NCBI GenBank assembly: GCA_022747635.1
Contig: JAKTNV010000005.1
Coordinates: 84,378,469-84,442,468 of the forward strand
Source: Hetaerina americana
Taxonomy: Eukaryota > Arthropoda > Insecta > Odonata > Calopterygidae
DNA: 64,000 nucleotides
Reading direction: 5' to 3'
Part shown: piece by piece, positions 11,205-22,854 of the stretch
Position numbering within the stretch: position 1 is the stretch's first letter
Layout of the letters: each line of letters opens with the position of its first letter
Position numbers and translations under genes: made by a program
Notes under the pieces: model-generated
What the model was told of the DNA's origin: nothing
Seen by the model: only the letters and a program-made list of their open reading frames with translations
Databases searched by the model: none

Positions 11205-11745
11205 GCATACTTCCTTCCTCCCTTTATTTCGTCCTATTTCCCTATCCTATCCCATTTGCCTATCCTATTTATATCCCTTGCTTTCTTGCCAAACATTCTT
11301 CCCTTTGTATAATTCCCTTTAAAATCTCATTGTCAAACAAAACGGTTTGAATCTATCTTTCCTACCTTCTTCAGATATCTGCCAACAATACCTTCTTCTC
11401 CCCCACCATGCCTAGCACTTCCTCGTTTGATTCCTTTTCAATGCACTTAACCTTCTCCATCCTACTTCACATTTACGTATCAAAAACTTCCAATCTGCAT
11501 ATTTATATCGCCTTCCTTCAAAGACCACGTTTCCTCGCCGAACAAAACCACCCTCCGTATCAAATTTGTAACGAGTATTTTCTTATCATTCTAACTTAAC
11601 GTCCCAGTCATCAACGTGAAAAACGTGAAATCTCAGTCCTCCTCGTGAAAACTTCTTTGGCGAGCGTCATTCATCGTCTAGCATCCTAACTACTTTTAAA
11701 CATCTTAGTTGAGAGATGCATGGTAAAGAAGACCAATCATCAAAA
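11205..11745 (-). pseudogene. LINE RT 3' fragment (family 2)
   Basis: In reverse complement this pyrimidine-rich strand follows the C-terminal part of the 13.7-kb RT. The stretch around 11400-11560 corresponds to the MVGEE...WMKG and MEKV...ETW blocks. Many indels and stops break it. Confidence 0.65.
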
Positions 11746-11749
11746 CTTA

Positions 11750-12270
11750 CTCTAGTCTCCGCTGACTGCTCATTCAAAATAATGATAAATTATACTTTCC
11801 AGAGCGATCAATAGAATTGTCATTAAAATCATCAGTTAATAAAATACGCATGTCAAAGTCCGGTGTCCTGTGAATGCTTTATGCTCAATAAATGGCTGAG
11901 TAACGATTACCTTTTATTGTCACTGTGATATGCTTTATGCACAAGATATTAGATCCTGCCGATGTTATTTTTATAATGACTGATTGCCCGCACTTCCCAT
12001 GTCTCAGGTCCTCATGTTGATTGCGTGAGAATGGTATATAGACGTGCCGTCTATCCTCCACGTGCAGCTTTTTAGTTAGACCAGGAATGCCATGCATAGA
12101 ATGAACATATATTACTCATTTAAATGCTACTTTCCCCATGGTGGACAATGGGTTAGAATGACTGAAAACTACGACGCCGAGGAAACAAATTTTCTAATAA
12201 TATAGTGTAACATAATTGTTTTATCTGACGCGTTATCTAAATTTTATTGCAACACTTTCCAAAGTGTAAA
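11750..12270. other. Unassigned sequence
   Basis: Nothing recognised. Confidence 0.45.
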
Positions 12271-12277
12271 AAATTTT

Positions 12278-12349
12278 ACCTTGACCGGGACTCGAACCAA
12301 GATCCCTCGTCGTGAGACGGAGTACCTCAGCCAGTTAAGCCACGGAGGC
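12278..12349 (-). repeat. tRNA-like SINE head
   Basis: On the minus strand it reads GCCTCCGTGGCTTAACTGG (A-box region) and GGTTCGAGTCCCGGTCAAGG (B box and acceptor side). The anticodon arm folds poorly, so it is a SINE head and not a tRNA gene. Confidence 0.6.
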
Positions 12350-12489
12350 ATCCTTTATTGTTGTTACTCAAACCAGCAGGAGAAGCATTTTGCACGACGA
12401 TACCGTAGCTGTTTAAGCTGTTGCAATAACCGTATTTCTATAATTTTGAATTATTTCGCATTAGCGAATGACAAGTAGATGAAAAAATG

Positions 12490-12790
12490 TTCCCACCAAA
12501 TAGGTCACCAGCACGTAGGTGCGCACGGAGATCAAACTTTCCCAGGACTCCTGTGGAAGCCGGTTGTATGGGAAGGGGAAGAGAGCGGAGCGGAGATGGA
12601 GGGGAGGGGAGGGAACAGCTGGGGGATGAATGCGGGCGGGGGGGTGGGGGTAGAAGAGCAAGGTGGAGTGTCACGCGTGTAGAGCAGGGGGTGGAGATGA
12701 GATCGCAGTGAGGCGCCCTTTGCCCTCCTCCCAGAGGTCAGAGACATAGACAGGGTGCACTTAGTTCCTCTCTTCCACACCGCCCCACAG
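12490..12790. other. G-rich island
   Basis: Runs of GGGGA and GGGCGGGGGG on the plus strand give low stop density and several overlapping spurious ORFs. No protein family is evident. Confidence 0.4.
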
Positions 12791-12794
12791 CTCC

Positions 12795-13720
12795 GTATAT
12801 AAATTCACATCTCACCCAACAGACCATCACGAGAGTGTCTGGCATGGGCTGTTAAGCCACCTCTCACTCAGGATAGCCTTTGATTGGTGAATAATGGAAT
12901 ATGGGAATTTCAAATAGCCATAAGTTGTATTTCCTACTGTTAGGGATTCGAATTGAAAGGTCATTCATGATAATCTACATAGCATCCTGCGAGTCACTAC
13001 TGTGGGAAGTGGTAGGAAGTGTTTTCCTACCATTCATGCGGCATCTAAATAAAATTAAACCTTTTTTCAAAGCGTCATCTTCAATAGCTGACTAAATATT
13101 TTCGAAAGCCTATTTAATCACTTCCTTCTACCGTTTCCCGCAGTTGAAATTTTACGTCCGCATGAATAGAACGCCTCCAGGAAATAATTAAATACGATGA
13201 TTGCCCCATCACAAGTTGTTTGAACCGTTGCGTAAATTCTCTGGGCCTATTCTGAATATTCTTAGCCAGGCTTAGAAATTTCAGAAAAAAAATACCTTTC
13301 AAACTTTATTTCCTGAAACCCAAAGTTTTATAGTAATCACCAGAGTATCATTTACATTTTTCAAAAGATTATTATTTTTTATGCGTTTCAGGAAAATTAC
13401 AAAATCAGACTTCAAAACCATTAAGAAATCCAAGAGAATTGGCTCCATCTTAAATATTTCAAGGGTATGCAATGGAGACACGGGAACTCACAACTTTATT
13501 CCCGGGTAATTAATCAAAAGGTCCTACCTCTAAGTAAATTTCGCGGGGACCCTGCACTCCTTGACATTGTTTTAGTACAATTAAAAAGCGCGGGCAGTCA
13601 ATTCTTGAGATCTGCACGTAAAGGATATACCTGTGGCCGTACCTACCTGCCCAATAAATACGCAAACTGAGGCTATAAAAACCTTTTTTTGCAAATTTTA
13701 GTCTACATTGACTTGGTGAG
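12795..13720. other. Unassigned sequence
   Basis: No supported feature up to the start of the truncated LINE. Confidence 0.45.
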
Positions 13721-13724
13721 ATCA

Positions 13725-14981
13725 GTTTTAGTTCCTATTCCGAAAAAGGTAAAGGCCACGTCATGTGAGGACTATAGGACAATTAGTTTGATATCCCACG
13801 CAGCTAAAGTTGTTCTCAGGATCATAAACAAAAGGATAGAGAGTAGGGCAAATGATTACTTAGGGGATGATCAGTTTGGGTTTAGGAAGGGGAGAGGTAC
13901 GCGTGATGCCATTGCAGTAATGAGATTATTAATCGAGAGGAATATAGAACACAACCAGGAGGTATTTGCCTGTTTCGTAGATTTCGAAAAAGCGTTTGAT
14001 ACAGTGAATTGGGAAAAACTAATGAGTATTCTGCAGAAAATAGGAATAGATTGGAGGGAAAGGAGGCTAATCCGCAACCTGTACATGTCTCAGACTGCTC
14101 AGGTGCGGGTGGGAAACGGGGAGTCAGGATGGGCAGTGTTAGGAAGGGGTGTAAGGCAGGGTTGCCCATTATCACCGTTGTTGTTCAACCTGTATGCAGA
14201 GGAAATGATCAAAGAGGCATGGGAAGAACTCGAGGTAGGATTGAAAGTGGGCGGGGAATTCGTAAAATCAGTTAGGTTTGCTGATGACCAAGCTTTAGTT
14301 TGTCAGTCAGCCAAGGGGCTGCAAGCATTGCTGAGTGAATTGGAAATTCAGTGCGAACGGTATGGGATGAGAATCAACATTAATAAAACAAAGGTAATGC
14401 GATTTTCTAGAAAGAAAAAGGCCAAGCTTAACATTAAAATAGGAGGGCAAAAACTAGAGCAGGTAGAACACTTTACGTATCTCGGTAGTGTTTTGGACCA
14501 ACACGGTCAAAGTAGTAGGGACGTAAGGAGAAGAATTGCGCTAGGCAAAGAGGCTTTCACAAGGAGGGAGTTGATGACGGGGACGTTGAGTAAGGATGTT
14601 AAGAAAAGACTCGTAAAAACTTTGATATGGAGCGTAGCTATGTACGGCGCGGAAACGTGGTCATTGAAGCAGGAGGATAGACGTAGACTGGACGCTTTTG
14701 AAATGTGGGTGTGGAGAAGAATGGAGAAGGTAAAATGGACAGAGAAGAAAGCAAATGAGGAAGTACTTGGTATGGTGGGCGAAGAGAGGGGTTTGCTGGG
14801 AGCAATCTTATGGAGGCAGGAAAAGTGGATGAAGGGGGTGTTGACCGGCAGTGGGATGTTGAAGACTGTGATAGAGGGTAGAATGTTGGGCAAAAGAGGA
14901 AAGGGAAGGAACAGGATAGGGTTGTTGGACGGGATGAAGGGAGGAAGAAAGTACTCGGAGATGAAGAGTGACCTGATATAG
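13725..14981 (+). CDS. Non-LTR retrotransposon reverse transcriptase, 5'-truncated (family 2)
   Basis: About 418 codons are open. The protein begins inside the RT domain at VPIPKK, followed by the DYRTISLIS block, GFRKGRGTRDAI, the first catalytic Asp in FVDFEKAFDTV, GVRQGCPLSPLLFNLY and the catalytic FADD at about residue 200 of the open frame (near 14275). A thumb-like region and a conserved C-terminal tail (ETWSL...RRMEKVKWTEK...MVGEERGLLG...WMKG) end at a TAG. The endonuclease domain and any ORF1 are absent, as expected from 5' truncation during target-primed reverse transcription. The frame has no internal stop, so it is the youngest or least damaged copy here. The clade is CR1/L2/Jockey-like; I cannot separate these by eye. 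Older relatives lie at 2.3, 11.2, 26.9, 45.7, 49.5 and 53.5 kb. Confidence 0.9.
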   Translation, partial: VLVPIPKKVKATSCEDYRTISLISHAAKVVLRIINKRIESRANDYLGDDQFGFRKGRGTRDAIAVMRLLIERNIEHNQEVFACFVDFEKAFDTVNWEKLMSILQKIGIDWRERRLIRNLYMSQTAQVRVGNGESGWAVLGRGVRQGCPLSPLLFNLYAEEMIKEAWEELEVGLKVGGEFVKSVRFADDQALVCQSAKGLQALLSELEIQCERYGMRININKTKVMRFSRKKKAKLNIKIGGQKLEQVEHFTYLGSVLDQHGQSSRDVRRRIALGKEAFTRRELMTGTLSKDVKKRLVKTLIWSVAMYGAETWSLKQEDRRRLDAFEMWVWRRMEKVKWTEKKANEEVLGMVGEERGLLGAILWRQEKWMKGVLTGSGMLKTVIEGRMLGKRGKGRNRIGLLDGMKGGRKYSEMKSDLI

Positions 14982-15085
14982 AGTAGGATGATGGATTTTT
15001 TGCTTTGTTAGGAGTAATAAAATATTTGTTTGGTAGTTGTGTCCATCCAAAAACCTACCTTAACCGGTAGATTACCTTAAAAAAA
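14982..15085 (+). repeat. LINE 3' UTR and A-rich tail (family 2)
   Basis: After the stop come TGTCCATCCAAAAACC, CTACCTTAACCGGTAGATTACC and a short A-run. The same tail is found at 36.27-36.35 kb and, more diverged, near 27.73 kb, so it probably defines this family's 3' end. Confidence 0.7.
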
Positions 15086-15089
15086 ATTG

Positions 15090-15590
15090 ATTTTGTCCCT
15101 TTCAAAGTACTCTCCATTCGTTGCTATGCACTTATTCCATCTTATTCTCCAATTTTTAAATCACCCCCCTAGAAAGGCCTCGACAGTTAGGCTTTTTAGG
15201 TTTCTCGTCGTTTCTTGCTTGCTTGCTCGTATCTAACCCCACACTATTTCGGTAGGTTAGACCACAAAGATAAGATAAGGGAGATTGACTCCAGTACAGA
15301 TAGATATACATATTCCTTCTTTCCTCGAGCAATCTGAAATTATAATAGTAAGAAATCAAAGTCATTACAGAAATAGTAAAGACATTCTAAACACATGCAA
15401 AGACAACATAAAATGCTACGCAGGCATCTGGTACATTCGCAGGTGCATGCTATTGTGTGTGGTAGTTGCTAGTATATGTATTTGCTTGCGTGTAAGTTGA
15501 AATAGGTTTTGCAAGAATACATTTCTACTGCGTGGGGGTGAATTAAAATAATAGTGTTATTTTTGCATGTGGTTTTATTCTGTTTTACGG
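15090..15590. other. Unassigned sequence
   Basis: No supported feature. Confidence 0.45.
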
Positions 15591-15593
15591 TTG

Positions 15594-15662
15594 GCGTCCT
15601 AGCACCCTCCGCCACACACCATTGCGCTAGCTTACGGGTACCGTGTGGATATAGATTTGAAT
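15594..15662 (+). repeat. LINE 3'-end motif (family 1)
   Basis: GCACCCTCCGCCACACACC and a GTGTGGATATAGAT tail match the family-1 3' block. Confidence 0.55.
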
Positions 15663-15664
15663 TC

Positions 15665-16680
15665 GGTCAAATGCTTCCACCATACTCACACCCCCTTTTT
15701 ATGTAATACTCGCACTTTTCATCAAAAGGTTCTCCTCACTGTAGGCCCTCACACACGTTTTTTTGCACAAAAGGTGGGATTTCGCACAAAATAATGAGGT
15801 TTTAATTCGTGGAATTATGTGAGCCCACTAAATTCAAAAGAAAAGCTTGCCCATTCCACTGTTATATCTTTATAGCTCAGTATCAAGATAAAACTACTTA
15901 TTGTCCACGTACTGCGAGCTCTACAGATTCGACCATCATATTTCATTTCCTCTCTAACAACGTAGCCGATGAAGAGTCAAGTTATTCTTGGAAAATTAGT
16001 TGTTCTACGAAATTCGTTGGACTTCACGTGCCTGTACGCTCAGTAATTCAATTAAACAGACAGATTTTGTCCAACCTGTTCAGCATGTACGACTTGTAAT
16101 TGACTTATGGTCATTTTTACCAGGAGAAAACAAAATTTATTGTCATTTCTAACGGCGGAAAGCAAATATATAGTATCCGTGAGAAATGCTTGCTAGCTGA
16201 TTTTCAATCGTTTTTGTTGCTGCATCTTTTCACATGCGAATGGGAAATCGCGAACTTTTTCGTGAATACATTCCTCCCTCGGAGATAAGAGATCGATTTT
16301 TCATTCATATACTTTTTTTCTGGGACAAAGGTCGTGTTGTATATCGGATGGGGATTCTTCGAAGTGTGTGAAGAACGAAGGATGTTACAGAATGAACGGA
16401 AGGAAGGAATCCTAGCAACTTTAACCCAACAATGCACGGCTAATGGGGATAACTTTTACTACTGTAAGTTGAATTTGTTCGTCTTAATTTTTACATTAGC
16501 TCATGGATTTTTCTTACGTGCATGGATTTACAATCCCTTCTCCCTCCATTCCATTTTTAAGGCAAGCAACATTTGCTAAGGAAATGCGGGGATTCCTTGG
16601 CAAAATGAAATATGTCACGCTAGCTGATTTCTTCTTCCCCGAAGTAAAAATTTCAATGCATCTTTCCGCTAAATTTTTAT
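15665..16680. other. Unassigned sequence
   Basis: Short ORFs only, none with recognisable motifs. Confidence 0.45.
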
Positions 16681-16683
16681 TCG

Positions 16684-16885
16684 GTGCGACTAGTTTCAAC
16701 GTATGAGCTTCATCCTCAGGCATCTTTTACAGTACCTGAGGATGACGCCGTACTCGAAACTAGTTGTACCGAAAATACGTCAAAATTGGTTGTACCGGAT
16801 AAAAATTTAGCGGAAAGATACATTGGTATTTTCACTTCAGTGATAATGAATTTCCACAAAGTTAAACCTGAAGACATCGAATGAT
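16684..16885 (+). mobile_element. Penelope-like fragment with inverted hammerhead-like motifs
   Basis: An imperfect inverted repeat spans 16689-16764: ACTAGTTTC ... CCTCAGG, then CCTGAGG ... GAAACTAGT. On the plus strand GTAC, CTGAGGA, a 13-nt spacer, GAAA, ACTAGT, T and GTAC run from 16732 to 16769. GAATTTCCACAAAGTTAAACC near 16848 matches the flank of the copies at 10.7, 29.97 and 50.8 kb. CTGAGGA instead of CTGATGA and the broken stem II suggest an inactive motif. Confidence 0.5.
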
Positions 16886-16889
16886 TTTT

Positions 16890-18660
16890 ACTTTTCTGAC
16901 CCCCCTCTTCCCATATTTATTTCGCCTCTGCCTCTCTCAAGCGTTGTCTAAATCATTTTTGTTATTTTTTTAGCATTAAAATATCTAGAAAACCACGGGG
17001 ACTGGACGTTTATTTTAAGTGTTTAAGAACGTCGTAGCGACCATTATAATCGCCAGGGTAAACCGTTCTAATCTATCGCTGAAAACGATTATGGACCTAG
17101 GTGTATTTAAATATAATCTTTGCGGAAATATAAATCCCTTGCCCTGAATCATTTGCTAGTTTTGATCCTCATATTATCCGGACACTAAATATCTTCTCAC
17201 AGTCTCAATTACACCTATTAGCTGTCTTATTCACGCCCTCTAGTCCTCTTTCTTCTCTACAAGTCTTCGAGATGATGATGCCTCAAATCGGTATTCGTGT
17301 ACATGCGCCATTTTTGTACTGGGATAGCGTCCTCTTATTCTCGTGCTAAATCTGCCATCCATGTTTCTTTCCTTATTTCCATTCCTTCCGATACACTCTG
17401 CGGTACTGGGACCAATTGCTTTCCCTGGATTGTGTTATGTAATTATCCTGATTATATTGGATAGGTGGGATAATGACGCCATTTAAACCAGTCGGTTCTT
17501 TATCTGATCTCTCCATGTTATTTTAACGGTCTCTCCTACGGCAGTCTGCCGAAACATTTTTAGCATAATTGCAGAATAGCGTCTGCTTCAGTTTTGTGCA
17601 AAAGATTTAAAATATAATTCAACTTCCGCGAGTGAATCTCTGCTTAGTGCCGTGAATCATCAAGATACGCTACTAAGTCAATCGCTATGGCAACGTCTGA
17701 CAATAATAGGTACAATTGCATACAAAATATGGAAAGAGAACTAAGAAACTTAAAATTTAATATTGATTTGGTGAAAACTACTGTTTATATTTTGAAATGA
17801 CTTTGGAATAAGGATACGTTACGTATAAAATCCATAATCGGATATATTTTTCGCAAATAGAAGCGTTGATTTTATAAAACGAACACATCTCGAAAAATGT
17901 TGCGGAAGGTTGTTCATCAATGCATGTCTATGCACTTATATAGAAGTCACTCAATTCAATGAAGCTGTAATTATCGCAATAAAAACTTATCCGAATTTTC
18001 AAGTCAAACAATTAGTGATTATAATACAATCTCTCCGAGAAATTCGTTTTCCTTATGCGCATGATTGTGATTGGATGAGAGCTGTTTTTTCCATGAATTA
18101 GACTTTTATTGATTGCGTTACAGTTTCTCCTTATTGTATCCATGGCAACGATGCCAAATTTTATAGCTTCTTGATAAACTTCAAGATTCAAGATGGCGTG
18201 TTTCATGAACGTCATTTCCTACCTTGGCCTCGATTGATCTTTTCGTGTTTGGAGCGACTGACGCCCTAGGTTTAATGTGACCAACCACACACATTCACAC
18301 ATTAATGAAGCACGAAGGAAGAATCGTTTCCACAGAAAATAATTTATATGTTGAAGAAACGCAAAGTCTTTGATTCTTTCTTCGTGTTGCTTTACAAATG
18401 GATATCCACAATGTATCGGCTCAACCATCTCTAAACTCAAACATTAACTTTCTTTTTGTGGCAATGTCTCACGAAACTAACTTATCCTCCTAGGAGCTTA
18501 TTGAATGCCTCAAATAAACTTAGTTTATGCCTTCGATGCAAAATAATACTCGTAGTTTTTAAAATTTACTATCATCCCTTTATATTAAATGACGTCTTCA
18601 TAATTCACCAACAATTAGGTGCCACTTAATTTTTTATACTAAGTGTCCCTGGGGTGGGAG
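16890..18660. other. Unassigned sequence
   Basis: I recognise no coding region, RNA gene or repeat family here. Confidence 0.5.
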
Positions 18661-18664
18661 ATTA

Positions 18665-19010
18665 GCAAGGAGTTATATCTGGTGTGTGATGCAGTACGGA
18701 GCGGAGACATGGCCTTTGTGGAAAGATGAAGTAAAAAGGAATAGAGATCAACGAAACGTGGATCTGGAGGAGGATGGAAAGAATAAGTACGGGAGTAAGA
18801 TATGAGGAGGAGCTACGAATGATTTGAGAGGAGAGACAATTGATGAAGATAATGAAGGAAAGGAATTGGTTAGAGCATTGTATGATGTATGTGGAGTGCC
18901 TATTGAAGACTATGTTGGAGGGGATAGACGGAGGGGATGAGAGACCGAGGGAGGAATAGGTATATGACAATGAAGATGATTTAGATTGACAGGAACTTCG
19001 GAGAAATGAA
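18665..19010 (+). pseudogene. LINE RT 3' fragment (family-2 relative)
   Basis: Translated pieces read VMQYGAETWPL, then a MERI segment and an EERQLMKIMKERNW-like segment, parallel to AMYGAETWSL, MEKV and the C-terminal tail of the 13.7-kb copy. Stops and frameshifts are present. It may belong to a separate subfamily. Confidence 0.65.
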
Positions 19011-19079
19011 ACGCATGGGTCAATGAAGGAAGACATGGAGGTCAACCATGAGTAAACCTGCCACGCGGCAGAGCAATCA

Positions 19080-19530
19080 ATGATGATAATGGGGTGGGAA
19101 CACTCCCTGCCGTACACCCTGGTGGCCGGGGACTTCCAGGGGTCAGTATGTAGATGTCAAATCCGCGAGAATCAACCCTCCGAGGGCGAACCCGAGGGGG
19201 TGTGGGGAGGAGAGCATGCTGGAAGCGAGTGTGGAGGGTAGGAGGGGTGAGTGAGGGCCCGGTGGGAGGGTGTGTTTGCTACTCGAATGGAAGGGGTGGA
19301 AACTGGAAAGGGGGGGGCGATTGTGGGGGAGTGTGGAGGATGTGCCGGGTGGGTCACCCACTTGCCGTCGTCAGGGGATCGAACCCGGCCCCTCTGGGAA
19401 GGAAGCCATGTCACGCGATCCACAGTCGCCTGCCTCGTCCCACCTGTGACCCCCATGGGGGGAGGGGAGGTTGGGTGAGAGAACCCCTTTCCTCCCAATT
19501 CCCTGTGAAACCAGCGTGGTAAAACACGGT
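19080..19530. other. G/C-rich island
   Basis: G-rich on the plus strand with several CpGs. Overlapping ORFs on both strands have no recognised domain. Its right half includes a tRNA-like segment. Confidence 0.4.
19365..19446 (-). repeat. tRNA-like SINE head, GC-rich type
   Basis: The minus strand contains GGGTTCGATCCCCTG, a good B box, and an upstream region about 45 nt away ending in GGCAGGCGACTGTGGATCG. The A box is weak. A tRNA-derived repeat is plausible, but the rest of the element is not resolved. Confidence 0.4.
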
Positions 19531-19534
19531 GACA

Positions 19535-20560
19535 CATGAACTGGGCTCCCATAATGTCGTATATATCAACAATTGCTTTCATAGGTTTGTTTTTAAGAAA
19601 ATAACATCTTTCTGGTGTCTTGTCGTTCTCCACAGTTGTTTCCACTGCATCTCAATGATCTCTCTCTCTCTGCATCCCTTTCGCTATCCGAATTTCACTT
19701 CTACCGAGAAATGTCCGCCTGATGAAAGCTCTTGCAAAATTTACAAGTGCCTAAGTTAATATAAAAATTTGTTAGGAGGAATCCGTTACACAGGAAGACC
19801 TGCTCTTCCATTGCCATCATTTCAGTAGCAGTATTTTTAAAGAAAGTGTCGATTCTTTGGTTCCGAATGAAAACTCCCATTTTCTAATTTCCTCCACGAT
19901 TCTTGTTCTTGAGTGCTCTTTTAAGTGAATTATACCTCGCCTGGACTAATGTATGTGTGTGTGTGCGATGTATTTTGTAGTTTAAAAAATTGAAACGAAA
20001 CTGAAAAAAATATTTAAACGGTATCAGAACATCAACGGGTTCAAATTGGTATAAGGCAGCTCAGCACTTTTTCCGCATACTGCCGCCATTAACTCATTAG
20101 GTACCGTGGGTTGGTACTCTAGATTCGGGGAACGAGGTATCCAAACCTAGATTTTTGTCTTACTGTTTTTAGCTGAGCTGTTTAGAACTGAGCGTTCTTC
20201 GAAAAACATGTTAAACGATACGCCTGATATAGTAGATAAGTTTATTCCCCAAATTTCAGAACGATAATTTAGGAACCAAGATGATATAACAGAGAGGTTA
20301 GAGCAGGGTTAAGGAGACAAGAATATATGCTCTCAAATTAAAAAAAGTTATTAAACGATGGGACGAAAATTTAAAGATAACGTCAGAAAAAAACTCATGT
20401 GTGTGTGATGCGTCAGTATGACGAGAAAAATCTAGAAAGGATATGCACAAAGTCTTACGTATCTTTAAAAGGTAATTTTATACGAATATTTAGGGAATAA
20501 TTCAAAATAATTTTGGTTTTAAAAATGGCGACATTGTTATACAGACAGACACTTTGAAAA
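19535..20560. other. Unassigned sequence
   Basis: No supported feature. A CT run lies near 19655. Confidence 0.45.
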
Positions 20561-20579
20561 AGACCAGCATAAAAAATAA

Positions 20580-21935
20580 ATTCTTAAACAGTGTCTGCAT
20601 TGAAATATTGCAACACAGTGGTCTGCCAGATTCTTACAGAGCTACTGAAGAGCATCTTATTGTCCCAGGAAGGATTGGAAAAACCGCACCGAATTGTAAA
20701 ACCAAATAAAGCTCCTGATTTGGAATAAATTCCCGCTAGAACACCAAAGGTATTTGCAAAAGACGTCGTGGATTATGCAAAAGCCTTTATGCGTAAGCCA
20801 ATCGAGGAAAGTGAAATAGTATCACGCGGCTGAAAGCTAGCTCACATAAATTTTCTCTGCAATGGTGGCATTGGGAAGGATCCCAGTTAATACACCCCTA
20901 TGTCTTTAACATTGACATCCTGTAAAATCTGAGAACATTTCATTTTTAGATATATCATCTCTCCCGACAGCAGAACAGCTTACTTTGCCGTAACTAGCAC
21001 GGTTTTTGGAAAAGTAGATGGTGTAAAATATGGCATTAGGTCTTTTAATTTATGATATTCCTTTGATGTTGTCTCTCACTAGAAATTAATGCCCAATCGA
21101 TGATATTATGCATCTATGATACATAATTTGTATTTGAAAACGAGAAAGTTAATAACTGGATAAGGGATCTCTCTTCTAAGGGTAAATAAAGGGTAGTCGT
21201 CGACGGGTCGGGTTTATTAAAGGTAGAAGTAACTTCAGGAGTGCCGCAGGGAGGTATTTTAGGGCCCCCACTCTTGTTACATAACAAAGACTAATTTTTT
21301 TGACCTTAGGAGCAATCATAGATTATTTGCAGACGATATTTACGAGATTTACAGGTTATTAAGGAAACAGGCAGGTAACGTGACACTCTCTAACGTTTAA
21401 TTTACATTAACCGTTAGAATTGAATATCAGAAAATGTAAAGCACTGGAATATTAATAGAAATGAGCTCTTACGGCTAGTAATATATAATAAATGTGAAAC
21501 TCCAATAGCCGTAAACAGTTTACCTTTCTAAACAAAGTAAAAATGAAATTAGTTGAATACGAAAGGCGAAAGGCTGAAGGTGAAAGGTGAAGTAGCCCTA
21601 GGGCTACTTTGTGGCCGAAATACGCGTATTCGTATTCACCTTTCTCATCCTCTCCTTTTTACCTTTTACCCCTTTTTGACTTGTGGCGCTAGCCAACTAA
21701 TTTCATTTTTACTTTGTTTAAAAAGGTAAACTGTTTACGGCTATTGGAGTTTCACATTTATTATATAAAGCACTGAAGTTTTGGAAAAAAAGAAAAGATA
21801 ATTAAGACATAAATTAGAAAACACATGGGATTGAGTTGACTATTTCAGAAGAGATCAAATACTTCGATTAAGATCATACATCGTTGTGTCTGACCGATAC
21901 ATCAAATTCTAATATTAAATTAATTCATTTTTTCT
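20580..21935 (+). pseudogene. Degraded CR1/Jockey-type LINE reverse transcriptase (family 1)
   Basis: Across three frames the translation shows RT blocks in the right order: KPNKAPDLE (the GPDGIP-type block), YTPMSLTLTSCK (NYRPISLTS-type), VTSGVPQGGILGPPLLL near 21230-21275, a degraded LFADD-type segment near 21320, and GIELTISEEIKYF after the foldback insert. Stops are frequent. A 283-bp foldback element (21484-21766) interrupts it. It is an old copy, probably of the family whose 3' ends appear at 25.3, 33.0 and 62.2 kb. Confidence 0.75.
21484..21766. mobile_element. Foldback/MITE-like element inside a LINE
   Basis: Terminal inverted repeats of about 70 bp run from ATATAATAAATGTGAAACTC to its complement, with one small mismatch region. 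The middle holds AAGGTGAAAGG-type purine repeats and the 20-bp palindrome AAGTAGCCCTAGGGCTACTT (21590-21609). There is no coding capacity. The ends are TA-rich, so the target-site duplication cannot be separated from the repeat. Confidence 0.8.
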
Positions 21936-22750
21936 GGTTGTTGGGCTCGATTTTGTTATGATTTCTTATCGTGCGAGGGAAGAACAAGTACTTGAATCTA
22001 TCTCTGGGGGTGTCCATCTTCCTCTTGCATTATCCCGGTGGTCGATTCTGTCAATGTACGAGTAAATGTATCTCGTACTTTGGCGCCACAATAAAATTTC
22101 CTGTGTTACAAGAAAACAGGTGACCTGTACCTTTTTAAAAGTCTTGCCGGCTCCCTTTGAGAATAGAGTCTCCTAACCTAATTCCTCCAACATACTCGCT
22201 ACGCTTACCCTCTCCTGGTAGAATTATGCAACAAACTTAGCGAATCTTCTCTGAAACTTTTCAACTTCCTTAACTAACATCCCGCATACTTGCCGCGTTA
22301 TTTAAATGTGGACTAAAGAAGGCAATTCAACACGTCTCTAATGCTTTTTCGTCACATTTTCCTCGATTTCGTCTGATCCAAGTTTCATCAAGGCTCACCC
22401 TTATATTTCTCTAATGTATATCCCGTGAAATGTTTTTCGTCAATGTAACTCCCAAGTATTCGACCCATTCTGAAATGCTTAACTCGATCCCATCTATTTT
22501 ATATCTTGTTTGTCTTTTCTTTTATTAAAAAATTTCAGCGATGTACGTTTTCTGATATTGAACTCTAGCCCCCATTCTTTCCACCGCTCCGAACCCTATA
22601 CATTCCACTCCTTCTAACGTCTGAGTGCCAGGATCTTTTGTTATCTTTGTGTACACACTTTTTTATATTATACATTGCTTCCTTAATAATCCTCTGAAAA
22701 CTCTTCGCTTCTCGTCTGTTTCTGTGCACCCTGGTACATTGGTGATGGGG
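21936..22750 (-). pseudogene. LINE RT C-terminal fragment, inverted (family 1)
   Basis: On the minus strand the blocks are IDGIELSISEWVEYLGVTLT, an RNIRVSLDETW region, and the family-1 end RFKYLFFPRTIRNHNK near 21960. Several stops interrupt it. It lies tail-to-tail with the plus-strand LINE to its left. Confidence 0.7.
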
Positions 22751-22854
22751 AATATCAGGGATTCTAATACTAGGCATTATTTTTTCTCAGGTTTCGTATC
22801 TTGTATAACTGGTACCTGGGTAACCTAGTCACTTCACTTTGCATTTGGCTCAAA

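Noticed and set aside
19154..19645. 157-codon minus and 122-codon plus ORFs
   Set aside because: Overlapping frames in a G-rich island that also contains a tRNA-like repeat; composition explains them.
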